From Paractinoplanes rishiriensis (GTDB lineage: Bacteria > Actinomycetota > Actinomycetes > Mycobacteriales > Micromonosporaceae): a stretch of 64,000 nucleotides of DNA. Position 1 is the stretch's first letter, and each line of letters starts with the position of its first letter. A program made the position numbers and the translations under genes. Below, one piece after another: positions 34,187-42,311 of the stretch. The notes under the pieces were generated by a model, which was not told the DNA's origin, did no database searches, and worked only from the letters and a program-made list of their open reading frames with translations. The stretch spans positions 1 to 64,000 of the forward strand of contig NZ_BOMV01000007.1 of assembly GCF_016862375.1 (NCBI RefSeq), in the 5' to 3' direction.

Positions 34187-35998
34187 GTGCGCAGACTGGT
34201 GGTGACATTCCCGCCGGACACGTTCGCGCCGTGGCGCACCCGGGTCCCCGCTCCACGGCCCAGTCCGGAGCAGCCCAGTCCGGAGCAACACAGTCCGGAG
34301 CAACACAGTCCGGAGCGGCCCAGTCCCGAGCAGCCCGGTCCGGAAGGGCCGGCCGGCGCCAAGCCCGCTCCGCCAGCGCAGCCGCGCCGGCGGGTCGTCC
34401 GGTGCGGCCTGAGCGTCACCGGCGTCGGCCTGTCCGCGCTGTTCTACTGCCTGTCCTTCACCCCGTCCCTGCTCCCCCGCCCGTGGTTTCTCCAGGGCGC
34501 GGTCGCCGGGATCACCGCGGCCATGGGCTACGCGGCCGGCACCGCGATCGGCGCGCTGGTGCGGATGCGCTGGTGGCCCAGCCGGCGGATCGAACGGATC
34601 GCCTGGCACCTGCTGTTCGCGCTGATCCCCGTACTCGTCCTGATTTTTCTCTGGCTCGGCACCCGCTGGCAGCGCGAGTTACGCATCCGCCTGGGCATGG
34701 AACCCCAGCCGGAGTACGACGTGCTGCGCACCGTCGGGATCAGCCTGCTCACCTTCGGCACGCTGCTGCTGATCACCCGGCTGCTGCGGCTCGCGGCGCA
34801 CGGCATCGCCCGGCTGCTCGGCCGCCTGGTGCCGGAGTCGGCCGCGTACTGCGCCGGTTTCCTGGTGGTGACCCTGCTCAGCTACGGCGCGTTCGACAAC
34901 CTGCTGATCAGCAACCTGTACCTGACGGCCGACCGGTCCGCCGCGCTCACCGACAGCGGCACCGGGCACGGGGTGGTCCGGCCCGGTTCGCCGCTGCGCT
35001 CGGGCGCGCCCGGCTCGCTGATCACCTGGGACTCGCTGGGCCGTCAGGGCCGCAACTTCGTGTCCAAGGCGCCATCTCCCACCGAGCTGACCGCGTTCAC
35101 CGGCCGCCCGGCGCTGGAACCGATCCGGCTGTACGCCGGCCTGGCCTCGGCCGAGACGGTGCCGCAGCGGGCCGCGCTGGTGCTGCGCGAGATGGAACGG
35201 ACCGGCGCGTTCGGCCGCTCGGTGGTCGCGGTCTTCACCCCGACCGGCACCGGCTGGGTGGACAACGACGTGACCAGCAGCCTGGAGTACATGTACGACG
35301 GCAACACCGCGCTGGTCTCCATGCAGTACTCGTACCTGCCCAGCTGGATCTCGTTCGCGGTCGACCGCGGCACCGTGGCCGAAGCGTCCGCCGCCCTGAT
35401 CACCGCGGTCCAGCAGCGGTGGGCGGCGATGCCGCCGCAGAGCCGGCCCAAGCTGCTGATCTTCGGGGAGAGCCTGGGCACGTACGGGACCGAGCGGACG
35501 TTCGGCAGCGCGGAGCGGATGGTGGCCGGCGCCGACGGCATCCTGCTCGAGGGGCCGACCTTCGCCAACCCGATCCACCAGCAACTGACCGCCGGCCGCG
35601 CCACCGGCAGCACGGTCTGGGACCCGTCCTACCGCGGCCTGCCGGTCGAGTTCGCCTCCCGGGCGGCCGAACTGCGCGAACGCACCGGCCCCCGGCCGCG
35701 CGTCGTCTACATGCAGAACTCCTCCGACCCGGTCGTCTGGTGGAGCCCCAGCCTGTTCTGGCACCGCCCGCAGTGGCTGAACGGCCAGCGGGGCCCCGAC
35801 GTCAGCCCCGACATGCACTGGTATCCCGGCATCACGTTCTGGCAGACCACGGTCGACCTGCTGTTCGCAAACAAGGCGCCCACCGGCCACGGCCACGTTT
35901 ACAAGTCCGGCACCGTCGACGGCTGGGCCGCGGTGGCCCCGCCGCCCGGCTGGACGGTCGACGACACCGTGCGTCTGCGTGCCCTGCTCGATCGGTAG
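34187..35998 (+). CDS. Membrane alpha/beta-hydrolase family protein
   Basis: The product has 603 residues from this start. After a proline-glutamate-serine repeat region come four to five membrane helices (about 75-235: VGLSALFYCLSFTPSLL, AVAGITAAMGYAAGTAIGAL, IPVLVLIFLWLG, LLTFGTLLLITRLLRLA, YCAGFLVVTLLSYGA). A soluble alpha/beta-hydrolase domain with a nucleophile elbow GESLGTYG near residue 420 follows. This matches a family of actinobacterial integral-membrane esterase-like proteins of unknown substrate. GGGGAG five bases before the GTG at 34187 supports this start. An ATG at 34172 is an alternative. It is divergent from the amylosucrase gene. Confidence 0.85.
   Translation: MRRLVVTFPPDTFAPWRTRVPAPRPSPEQPSPEQHSPEQHSPERPSPEQPGPEGPAGAKPAPPAQPRRRVVRCGLSVTGVGLSALFYCLSFTPSLLPRPWFLQGAVAGITAAMGYAAGTAIGALVRMRWWPSRRIERIAWHLLFALIPVLVLIFLWLGTRWQRELRIRLGMEPQPEYDVLRTVGISLLTFGTLLLITRLLRLAAHGIARLLGRLVPESAAYCAGFLVVTLLSYGAFDNLLISNLYLTADRSAALTDSGTGHGVVRPGSPLRSGAPGSLITWDSLGRQGRNFVSKAPSPTELTAFTGRPALEPIRLYAGLASAETVPQRAALVLREMERTGAFGRSVVAVFTPTGTGWVDNDVTSSLEYMYDGNTALVSMQYSYLPSWISFAVDRGTVAEASAALITAVQQRWAAMPPQSRPKLLIFGESLGTYGTERTFGSAERMVAGADGILLEGPTFANPIHQQLTAGRATGSTVWDPSYRGLPVEFASRAAELRERTGPRPRVVYMQNSSDPVVWWSPSLFWHRPQWLNGQRGPDVSPDMHWYPGITFWQTTVDLLFANKAPTGHGHVYKSGTVDGWAAVAPPPGWTVDDTVRLRALLDR
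34259..34338. repeat. 15-bp tandem repeat coding for PSPEQ units
   Basis: Five to six imperfect copies of CCCAGTCCGGAGCAG encode PSPEQ/HSPEQ/PGPEG near the N-terminus of the membrane hydrolase. The unit length is a multiple of three, so expansion or loss keeps the frame. Confidence 0.85.
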
Positions 35999-36013
35999 CG
36001 ATAACGTGCCGGA

Positions 36014-37048
36014 ATGACGATGCAGCGAAAGTTGTCGATCGCTCTGTTTGCGGCCGTCCTGGCGACCACGACCGGTATGTCCGCCGGCGGCACACCGACC
36101 TGGCAGCTCAGCGACACCGGCACCACCGCGCGCTTCCGCGGCCTGGCCCCGGTGAGCGACAAGGTGGCCTGGGTGTCCGGCTCGGCCGGCACTATCCTGC
36201 GGACCGTCGACGGCGGCCGCACCTGGCAGTCGGTGGGCCCGCCCGGCACGGCCGAACTCCAGTTCCGCGACATCGAGGCGACCGACGCCCGGCGCGCGGT
36301 GGCCCTGACCATCGGCACCGGCACCGACTCCCGCATCTACACCACATCGGACGGCGGCCGCTCCTGGACCGAGTCGTTCCGCAACGAGGACCCGAACGCC
36401 TTCTACGACTGCATAACCTTCCTGGACCACCGCCGCGGCCTGGCCCTGTCCGACCCGGTGGACGGCAAATTCCGCATCCTGGCCACCGCCGACGGCGGCC
36501 GCTCCTGGCAGCTGCGCCCCACGGCGGGCATGCCGGACGCCCTGCCCGGCGAGTTCGCCTTCGCCGCGAGCGGCACCTGCCTGGTCGCGGCGGCCGGCAA
36601 GGCGTGGTTCGCCACCGGCGGCGGCGCGTCGGCAAGGGTCTTCTCGTCATCCGATGCCGGCCGCACCTGGTCGGTGACCGGCACCCCGATCCCGAGCGGC
36701 CCCAGCGCCGGCATCTACAGCCTGGCCTTCCGCGACCGCCACCACGGCATAGCGGTGGGCGGCGACTACGCGGCCCCCGGCTCGGCCCCGGACGGCGCCG
36801 CCTACCTGCACGGCCACACCTGGAAGGTCGCCCGAACGGTCCCCGGCGAGTACCGCTCGGGCGCCGCGTGGGTGGGCCGCGGCCCGGCGGCGTTGGCGGT
36901 AGGCCCCACGGGAAGCGACCTGTCCACGGACGGCGGCCGCACCTGGAAACGCTTCGACACCGGCAGCTTCGACGCGGTCCTCTGCGTCCCGAGGGCGTGC
37001 TGGGCGTCGGGCGAGCAGGGCCGGGTAGCCAAACTGCGCTGGCACTGA
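36014..37048 (+). CDS. Secreted BNR/Asp-box beta-propeller protein
   Basis: The 344-residue protein has a signal peptide (LSIALFAAVLATTTGMSAGG) and a series of Asp-box units of the form S-x-DGGRTW or S-x-DAGRTW at about residues 63, 115, 160, 217 and 307. They build a sialidase-like or YCF48-like six-bladed propeller. It lacks the arginine triad expected of a true sialidase. Function is unknown. It is probably extracellular. It follows the membrane hydrolase by 16 bases, so the pair is likely an operon. Confidence 0.82.
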   Translation: MTMQRKLSIALFAAVLATTTGMSAGGTPTWQLSDTGTTARFRGLAPVSDKVAWVSGSAGTILRTVDGGRTWQSVGPPGTAELQFRDIEATDARRAVALTIGTGTDSRIYTTSDGGRSWTESFRNEDPNAFYDCITFLDHRRGLALSDPVDGKFRILATADGGRSWQLRPTAGMPDALPGEFAFAASGTCLVAAAGKAWFATGGGASARVFSSSDAGRTWSVTGTPIPSGPSAGIYSLAFRDRHHGIAVGGDYAAPGSAPDGAAYLHGHTWKVARTVPGEYRSGAAWVGRGPAALAVGPTGSDLSTDGGRTWKRFDTGSFDAVLCVPRACWASGEQGRVAKLRWH

Positions 37049-37228
37049 CCCACTGCCGTCCCCCACTGCCGTCCCCCACCGCCGGCACCCACCGCCGGCA
37101 CCCACTCCCGTCACCCACCGCGCCGTCCCCCACTGCCGTCCCCCACCGCGCCGTTGCCCACCGCCGTCACCCACTCCCATCACCCACCGCGCCGTCACCC
37201 ACTCCCGTCACCCACCGCCCTCATCCCC
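37048..37228. repeat. Imperfect 13-15-bp C-rich tandem array
   Basis: About a dozen degenerate copies of CCCACYSCCGTCM begin directly after the stop of the propeller gene. They are too short and irregular for a CRISPR array and lack spacers. The gap 37049-37653 contains no gene that I can support. It holds this array, the palindromic motifs described separately and a second array. Confidence 0.75.
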
Positions 37229-37236
37229 GAGTGAGG

Positions 37237-37341
37237 CCCGACATTCCGGATTTATCCGGTAGCAGGGCGCCATCACCGCGGCACTATCCCGCACCGCCGT
37301 CACCCGCCGACGATGCGCCCGACTTTTCGGGTTTGTCCGGC
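37237..37341. repeat. Two copies of a palindromic motif
   Basis: CCGACATTCCGGATTTATCCGG (ending at 37259) and CCGACTTTTCGGGTTTGTCCGG (ending at 37340) share a CCGACA-type left arm and a TGTCCGG-type right arm. Related strings occur inside genes at 50255-50270 and 55825-55842. Confidence 0.55.
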
Positions 37342-37375
37342 ACCATGGCGGCGTTCCAGCGGGGCCGGGGGGAGG

Positions 37376-37540
37376 GCGGTCGGGCCGGCGGGAGGGCGGC
37401 GTGCCGGCGGGAGGGCGGTGTGCCGGCGGGAGGGCGGCGTGCCGGCGGGAGAGCGGTCGGGCCGGCAGGATAGCGATCGGGCCGGCGGGAGGGCGATCAG
37501 GCCGGCTGGATAGCGATCAGGGCGGTGGAAGGGCGGCGGC
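37376..37540. repeat. 20-bp G-rich tandem array
   Basis: About eight copies of GGGAGGGCGGCGTGCCGGCG, degenerating toward the right into GGATAGCGATCGGGCCGGC. All frames stay open only because of GC content. No protein-like sequence results. Confidence 0.75.
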
Positions 37541-37653
37541 ACCGCGGCGCGGCCCGGCACCCACTTCAGCCCGGCGGGCGCGCTGCGGCCTCAGCCACGC
37601 GCCTGGGGCGCGGCGGCAGCCGCCGGAGGCGGGGTTCGCGGTTTGTGCGGTTG

Positions 37654-38442
37654 TCAGCCCCGGCTGGCGTACCTCTGCATTTGTTGAATTTCGTCGGTCA
37701 GCAGGAGGGAGTGCAGCTCGGCGGAGACGGTTGCCACCTGCTCCAAGTGGGCGTTGTGGCCGAACGTGCGCGGGCGCGGGATCGGGATCTCGACCAGGCG
37801 GCGGAGGCGGCCGGGGCGGGCGCTCAGGACGGCTACCCGGTCGGCCAGGAGGACGGCTTCCTGGATCGAGTGGGTTACGAAGACGATGGTGGTGCCCAGT
37901 TCCATGTGGATGCGCTGGAGTTCGACGGCCAGTTCCTCGCGGGTCAGGGCGTCCAGGGCGGAGAACGGCTCGTCCATCAGCATGACCTTGGGGTTCTGGA
38001 TCAGCGCCCGGCAGAGGGAGACGCGCTGTTGCATGCCGCCGGAGAGTTCGTGGGGCAGGCGCTTGCGGAAGCCGGTCAAGCCGGTCATTTCCAGCAAGCC
38101 CTCGGCCTGGCGTTTGTGGTCGGATTTGCGCCAGCCGAAGATCTCAACAGGCAGCAGTACGTTGTCCTCGACCGAGCGCCAGGGCAGCAGGGCCGGCCGC
38201 TGGAAGACCATGGCGACGTCGCGGCGTGGTGACCGGACCCGCTCGCCGGCCACGTGCACGTTGCCGGCGGTCGGCTTGAGCAGGCCGCTGATCATGCGGA
38301 GCAGCGTGGACTTGCCGCAGCCGGAGCGGCCGATCACGGCCAGGAACTCGCCGTTGCCGATGGTCAGGTTGATGTCGCGGAGCGCCTCGACCGGGCCGGA
38401 CCGGCCGCGGAACGTCTGCGCAACGCCGTCGATGGTGATCAT
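37654..38442 (-). CDS. SsuB/TauB-type ABC transporter ATPase
   Basis: The 262-residue ATPase has Walker A GRSGCGKST, the signature LSGGMQQRVSLCRAL, Walker B VMLMDEPFSALD and the switch histidine in VFVTHSIQE. The sequence is closest to the nitrate/sulfonate/taurine importer class. No permease or binding-protein gene is adjacent. Upstream is a response regulator and downstream is the repeat-filled gap. It is either an orphan ATPase serving a transporter elsewhere or the remainder of an operon whose other genes were lost. The intact motifs argue that it still works. Confidence 0.9.
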   Translation of the reverse strand: MITIDGVAQTFRGRSGPVEALRDINLTIGNGEFLAVIGRSGCGKSTLLRMISGLLKPTAGNVHVAGERVRSPRRDVAMVFQRPALLPWRSVEDNVLLPVEIFGWRKSDHKRQAEGLLEMTGLTGFRKRLPHELSGGMQQRVSLCRALIQNPKVMLMDEPFSALDALTREELAVELQRIHMELGTTIVFVTHSIQEAVLLADRVAVLSARPGRLRRLVEIPIPRPRTFGHNAHLEQVATVSAELHSLLLTDEIQQMQRYASRG

Positions 38443-38506
38443 CGTGTCTTCCCCAGGTCTTCCGTCGGGACGTACAGAATGACATCTGTCGCTGAGAACC
38501 GGACGG

Positions 38507-39142
38507 TCAGGCGTTCAGGTAGGCGAGAACGGCCAGCACCCGGCGGTTGTCGTCGTCCGACGGTGGCAGGCCCAGCTTCGTGAAGATGTTGTTGATGTGC
38601 TTGCTCACCGCCTTCTCGGTGACGTAGAGCCGGCCGGCGATCGCGGCGTTCGACCGGCCCGCGGCCATCTCGCCCAGCACCTCGCGCTCCCGGACGGTCA
38701 GCACGTCCAGCGGCTGGCTGCGGTCCAGCAGGCGGGCCACCACCTCGGGGTCCATCACCGTGCCGCCGCCGGCCACCTGGTGCACCGCGTCGATGAACTG
38801 GGTCACGTCGGACACGCGATCCTTCAGCAGGTAGCCCACGCCGCCGCTGCGGTCGCCCAGCAACTCCCGGGCGTACAGCGGCTCGACGTGCTGGGACAGC
38901 ACCAGCACCGGCAGGCCGGGGGCCTCGGCACGGGCCGCGATGGCGCCCTGGAGGCCCTCGTCGGTGAACGTCGGCGGCAACCGCACGTCCACCACCGCGA
39001 CGTCCGGCCGGTGGGCCAGCAAGGCCGGGAGCAGGGCCGGACCGTTGTCGACGGTGGCTACCACCTTGAAGTCGAACGCCTCCAGCAGCCGGGTCAGTCC
39101 GTCCCGGAGGAGAGCGTGGTCCTCGGCGATGACAACTCGCAC
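38507..39142 (-). CDS. NarL/LuxR response regulator
   Basis: The 211-residue regulator has a receiver domain (VVIAEDHALLRDG, DVAVVDVRLPP with the phospho-acceptor aspartate, VLVLSQHVE, and the conserved lysine in GYLLKDRV) and a LuxR helix-turn-helix (LTVREREVLGEMAAGRSNAAIAGRLYVTEKAVSKHI). The GTG at 39142 lies inside the 3' end of the kinase gene, overlapping it by 49 bases, so kinase and regulator are co-translated. A likely target is the palindrome before the desaturase gene at 40424-40446. Confidence 0.9.
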   Translation of the reverse strand: MRVVIAEDHALLRDGLTRLLEAFDFKVVATVDNGPALLPALLAHRPDVAVVDVRLPPTFTDEGLQGAIAARAEAPGLPVLVLSQHVEPLYARELLGDRSGGVGYLLKDRVSDVTQFIDAVHQVAGGGTVMDPEVVARLLDRSQPLDVLTVREREVLGEMAAGRSNAAIAGRLYVTEKAVSKHINNIFTKLGLPPSDDDNRRVLAVLAYLNA

Positions 39143-40389
39143 GGCAGCTCCATGGTCACGATGGTCGGTCCGCCCGGCGGGCTGGACAGCGACATCGTGC
39201 CATCGAACGCGGCCAGGCGGCGCTCGATACCGCGCAGGCCGGTGCCGGCGGACGGGTCGGCGCCACCGGCACCGTCGTCCCCGACCTCGAGGTGGAGCAC
39301 GTCTCCGGCGCGCCGGATGCTGACGAAAGCGAAGGTCGCCCCGCTGTGCCGGGTCACGTTCGCCAGCGCCTCGGCCACCGCGAAGTAGGCCGCCGACTCG
39401 ACCGGGGTGGCCAGCCGCTCGGTCACCTCCGAATCGACGCTCGTCGGGATGCGCAGGTGCAGGGCGAGCGCCCGGACCGCGCCGTCCAGCCCGCGTTCGG
39501 CCAGGACCGGCGGGTGGATGCCGCGGACCAGGTGGCGCAGCTCGACCAGGGCCGTGGAACTGGTCTCCCGGGCCTCGGCCAGCAGCTTGAGCGCCGACTC
39601 CGGGTCGCGGTGCACCATCTCCTCGGCCAGGCCGATCGTCATGCCGAGCGCGACCAGCCGGGCCTGGGCCCCGTCGTGCAGGTCGCGCTCGATGCGGCGC
39701 AGCTCGGCGGCCTGGGCGTCGACCGTGTCGGCCCGGGTCACGGTCAGCTCGGTGACCCGGGACCGCAGCTCGGCGTTGCGGGTGGGCGCCAGCAGCAGCC
39801 GGGTGAACCAGGCGTCGGCCCGGCGCAGGTACGGCGCCGCCAGCACGCCGATGGTCAGGATCAGCACACCCTGCGGCACGGAGAGCAGGCCGTCGCCGAC
39901 GTTCTCGATCGGCCAGATCGCGCCGTAGCCGTAATCGCCGGTGCCGAGCCAGATCCACAGCGGGAGCAGGAGTATGCCCTCGATCCCGTACAGCGGCACC
40001 GCCAGTGAGACCACGCCGAGCACCACCCCGACCAGCGCTCCGGGCAGCAGCCAGGCGAAGTCGCGCCAGGTGGCGGGGTCGGTGACGATCTGCCGGTAGG
40101 CGCCCGGGCCGACCGGCAGGGTGCCCTCGGGACGCGGGCGGTAGGGCCGCGCGATCGGCACGCCCCACCAGCCGGCGATGTGCCGGGCCGCGGCGGCCCG
40201 GGCCCGGATCAGCCTGGTGACCAGCGGCAGCAGGACGAGCCCGAGACCCAGCACCGGGGTCAGCACGAGGGACACCACGAACAGCACGAACAGCAGGAAG
40301 TTCGTGAGCGCGAGGCCGATGGCGAGCACGCCGCCGGCGATGGCCCGCAGCCCGTCGCGTATCCAGTCTCGCGTTTCCATGGGGTTCAT
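39094..40389 (-). CDS. NarL-type sensor histidine kinase, six membrane segments
   Basis: The 431-residue kinase has hydrophobic segments over residues 15-75 and 110-200, several probable helices with short loops. A HisKA_3 dimerisation domain carries the phospho-acceptor histidine in IERDLHDGAQARLVAL. An ATPase domain with AEALANVTRHS, DDGAGGADPSAGTGLRGIERRL follows. Kinases with short loops and many helices often sense membrane state. The paired regulator follows with a long overlap, and the next divergent gene encodes a fatty acid desaturase. That recalls the DesK-DesR thermosensor arrangement. The start is the ATG at 40389 or 40380. AGGA precedes the second. Confidence 0.9.
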   Translation of the reverse strand: MNPMETRDWIRDGLRAIAGGVLAIGLALTNFLLFVLFVVSLVLTPVLGLGLVLLPLVTRLIRARAAAARHIAGWWGVPIARPYRPRPEGTLPVGPGAYRQIVTDPATWRDFAWLLPGALVGVVLGVVSLAVPLYGIEGILLLPLWIWLGTGDYGYGAIWPIENVGDGLLSVPQGVLILTIGVLAAPYLRRADAWFTRLLLAPTRNAELRSRVTELTVTRADTVDAQAAELRRIERDLHDGAQARLVALGMTIGLAEEMVHRDPESALKLLAEARETSSTALVELRHLVRGIHPPVLAERGLDGAVRALALHLRIPTSVDSEVTERLATPVESAAYFAVAEALANVTRHSGATFAFVSIRRAGDVLHLEVGDDGAGGADPSAGTGLRGIERRLAAFDGTMSLSSPPGGPTIVTMELPCELSSPRTTLSSGTD

Positions 40390-40423
40390 CCTGACGCGGC
40401 GGCGCCCGGATGGCAGTAGTGCT

Positions 40424-40446
40424 AGCCCTACCTCAGATGTAGGCCT
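40424..40446. promoter_or_regulatory. Palindrome between kinase and desaturase genes
   Basis: AGCCCTAC, seven bases, GTAGGCCT forms an 8-bp inverted repeat with one mismatch. It is centred in the 101-base divergent gap and is a plausible operator for the adjacent response regulator. Confidence 0.5.
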
Positions 40447-40490
40447 GGCACTCCTGACCGCGCGGCCCCTAACCGGTTGTCTTGTCAGCC

Positions 40491-41498
40491 ATGACGACAA
40501 CGGCAGATCGGCCGCGGGCGGCGGCCGGTAGCGACTTCGCGGAGCTGAACCGACGGATCAGTGCGGCCGGCCTGCTACGCCGGCGGCCGGCCTACTACGC
40601 GGTGCGGCTGGGCCTGGTGGCCACGGCGCTGGTCGCCGGCTGGTCCGCCTTCTTCCTGGTCGGCGCGTCCTGGTGGACGCTGGCCGTGGCCGCCTTCCTG
40701 GCGGTGGTGTTCGCCCAGGTCGCGCTGGTCGCCCACGACCTCGCGCACCGCCAGGTGTTCCGCACCAACCGGCCGAGCAGCCGGGCCGGGCTGATCGCCG
40801 GCAACCTGGCGATCGGCATGTCCTACGGCTACTGGATGGACAAGCACACCAAGCACCACGCCAACCCGAACCATGACGATCTGGACCCGGACGTCGGGCC
40901 GGGGGTGCTGGTCTGGACCCGGGAGGCCGCCCGCGGCCGCGGGTTCCTGATCCGCTACCAGGCGTACTTCTTCTTTCCGCTGCTCACCCTGCTGGGCATC
41001 TCGCTGAAGCGGGACAGCATCCGGGCGCTGCGCGACGGCACGGTCAAGCGCCCCGGCCTCGAGGGCGCCCTGCTCGCGGTCCACCTGATCGGTTACGCCG
41101 CGGCGCTGCTGCTGGTGCTCAGCCCGCTCCAGGCGCTCGCCTTCCTGGTGCTGCACCAGGCGCTGTTCGGGGTCTACCTGGGCCTGACCTTCGCCCCCAA
41201 CCACAAGGGCATGCCGCACCCGGACGGCACCGAGGACTTCCTCCGCAAGCAGGTGCTGACCTCGCGCAACGTTCGCGGCGGCCGGCTCGTCGACGCGGCG
41301 CTGGGCGGGCTCAACTACCAGATCGAGCACCACCTGTTCCCGGCGATGCCGACACCGAACCTGCGCCGGGCGCAGCCGATCGTGCAGGCGTACTGCGCCG
41401 AGATCGGGGTGCCGTACGAGATGACCAGCCTGACCGAGTCGTACGTGCAGGCGTTGCGGCACCTGCACGACGTGGGTGCCGAGTTGCGGCGACCCTAG
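40491..41498 (+). CDS. Membrane fatty acid desaturase
   Basis: The 335-residue di-iron enzyme has the three histidine boxes of membrane acyl desaturases: HDLAH near residue 84, HTKHHANPN near residue 118 and NYQIEHHLFP near residue 277. Hydrophobic helices lie between them. It would insert a double bond into a phospholipid-bound or CoA-bound acyl chain using O2 and ferredoxin. The ATG at 40491 is taken as the start. A TTG nine bases upstream is less likely. It is divergent from a two-component system that may adjust it to membrane fluidity. Confidence 0.92.
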   Translation: MTTTADRPRAAAGSDFAELNRRISAAGLLRRRPAYYAVRLGLVATALVAGWSAFFLVGASWWTLAVAAFLAVVFAQVALVAHDLAHRQVFRTNRPSSRAGLIAGNLAIGMSYGYWMDKHTKHHANPNHDDLDPDVGPGVLVWTREAARGRGFLIRYQAYFFFPLLTLLGISLKRDSIRALRDGTVKRPGLEGALLAVHLIGYAAALLLVLSPLQALAFLVLHQALFGVYLGLTFAPNHKGMPHPDGTEDFLRKQVLTSRNVRGGRLVDAALGGLNYQIEHHLFPAMPTPNLRRAQPIVQAYCAEIGVPYEMTSLTESYVQALRHLHDVGAELRRP

Positions 41499-41525
41499 GA
41501 GGAGGACTTCTGACGGAGGTGTGCC

Positions 41526-42311
41526 ATGGATCTTCAACTCGCCGGCAAGGTCGCGGTCGTCACCGGTGGCAGCGCCGGGATCGGCCGGGCGGTCGCGCAC
41601 GGTCTCGCGGCCGAGGGCGTGCACCTGGCGCTGGCCGGGCGCGACCCGGACCGGCTACAGGCGGTGGCGGCCGAGATCACCGCCGTGCGGGTCCTGCCGG
41701 TCGCCGCCGACCTGGCCACGCCGGACGGGGCCGCGCGGCTGGCCGAGGCGGTCACCGGGGAGTTCGGCGGCGCCGACCTGCTGATCAACAACGCCGGTAC
41801 GGGCAGCGAGGAGAAGATCCTCACCGCCCCCGACGAACGCTGGCAGCACTACTGGGACCTGCACGTGATGGCGGCGGTCCGGCTGGCCCGCGCGCTGGCG
41901 CCCGGCATGAAGGCGCGCGGCGGCGGGGTGATCCTGCACAACGCGTCGATCTGCGCGACCCAGCCGCTGGGCTACGAGCCGATCTACAACGTGACCAAGG
42001 CGGCCCTCGTGATGTTCTCGAAGTGCCTGGCCAACGAGCTGATCGGGGACAACATCCGGGTCAACACGGTGAACCCCGGTCTGGTCATGACCGGCGACTG
42101 GGTCAAGACCGCGAAGCTGCTCACCGAGGGCACCGGCCAGACCTGGGAGCAGTACCTCCAGAAGATCGCCGAGGACAACGCGCCGATCGGGCGGTTCGCC
42201 ACTCCCGAGGAGGTCGCCGACCTGTTCGTCTTCCTGTGCTCGCCCCGGGCCGCCTACACGGTCGGGTCCACGTTCTACATCGACGGGGGTTGGTTGAATG
42301 TGACCACGTGA
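41526..42311 (+). CDS. Short-chain dehydrogenase/reductase
   Basis: The 261-residue SDR has the NAD(P)-binding motif VVTGGSAGIGRAVA, NNAG near residue 87, a catalytic Ser in NASICATQPLG, and a YNVTK active site with tyrosine and lysine. The C-terminal segment FYIDGGW is family-typical. GGAGG precedes the ATG. The substrate is unknown. It is coupled to the downstream DUF2236 gene by a GTGA overlap and lies 27 bases after the desaturase, so lipid metabolism is possible. Confidence 0.92.
   Translation: MDLQLAGKVAVVTGGSAGIGRAVAHGLAAEGVHLALAGRDPDRLQAVAAEITAVRVLPVAADLATPDGAARLAEAVTGEFGGADLLINNAGTGSEEKILTAPDERWQHYWDLHVMAAVRLARALAPGMKARGGGVILHNASICATQPLGYEPIYNVTKAALVMFSKCLANELIGDNIRVNTVNPGLVMTGDWVKTAKLLTEGTGQTWEQYLQKIAEDNAPIGRFATPEEVADLFVFLCSPRAAYTVGSTFYIDGGWLNVTT

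Noticed and set aside
34231..37473. Plus-strand open frame of 1080 codons
   Set aside because: It is out of frame with the membrane hydrolase and propeller genes and runs through the repeat gap. It has the arginine- and proline-rich composition of a shadow frame.
37048..37540. Possible CRISPR array
   Set aside because: The repeats are adjacent, 13 to 20 bases long and degenerate, with no spacers and no cas genes nearby.
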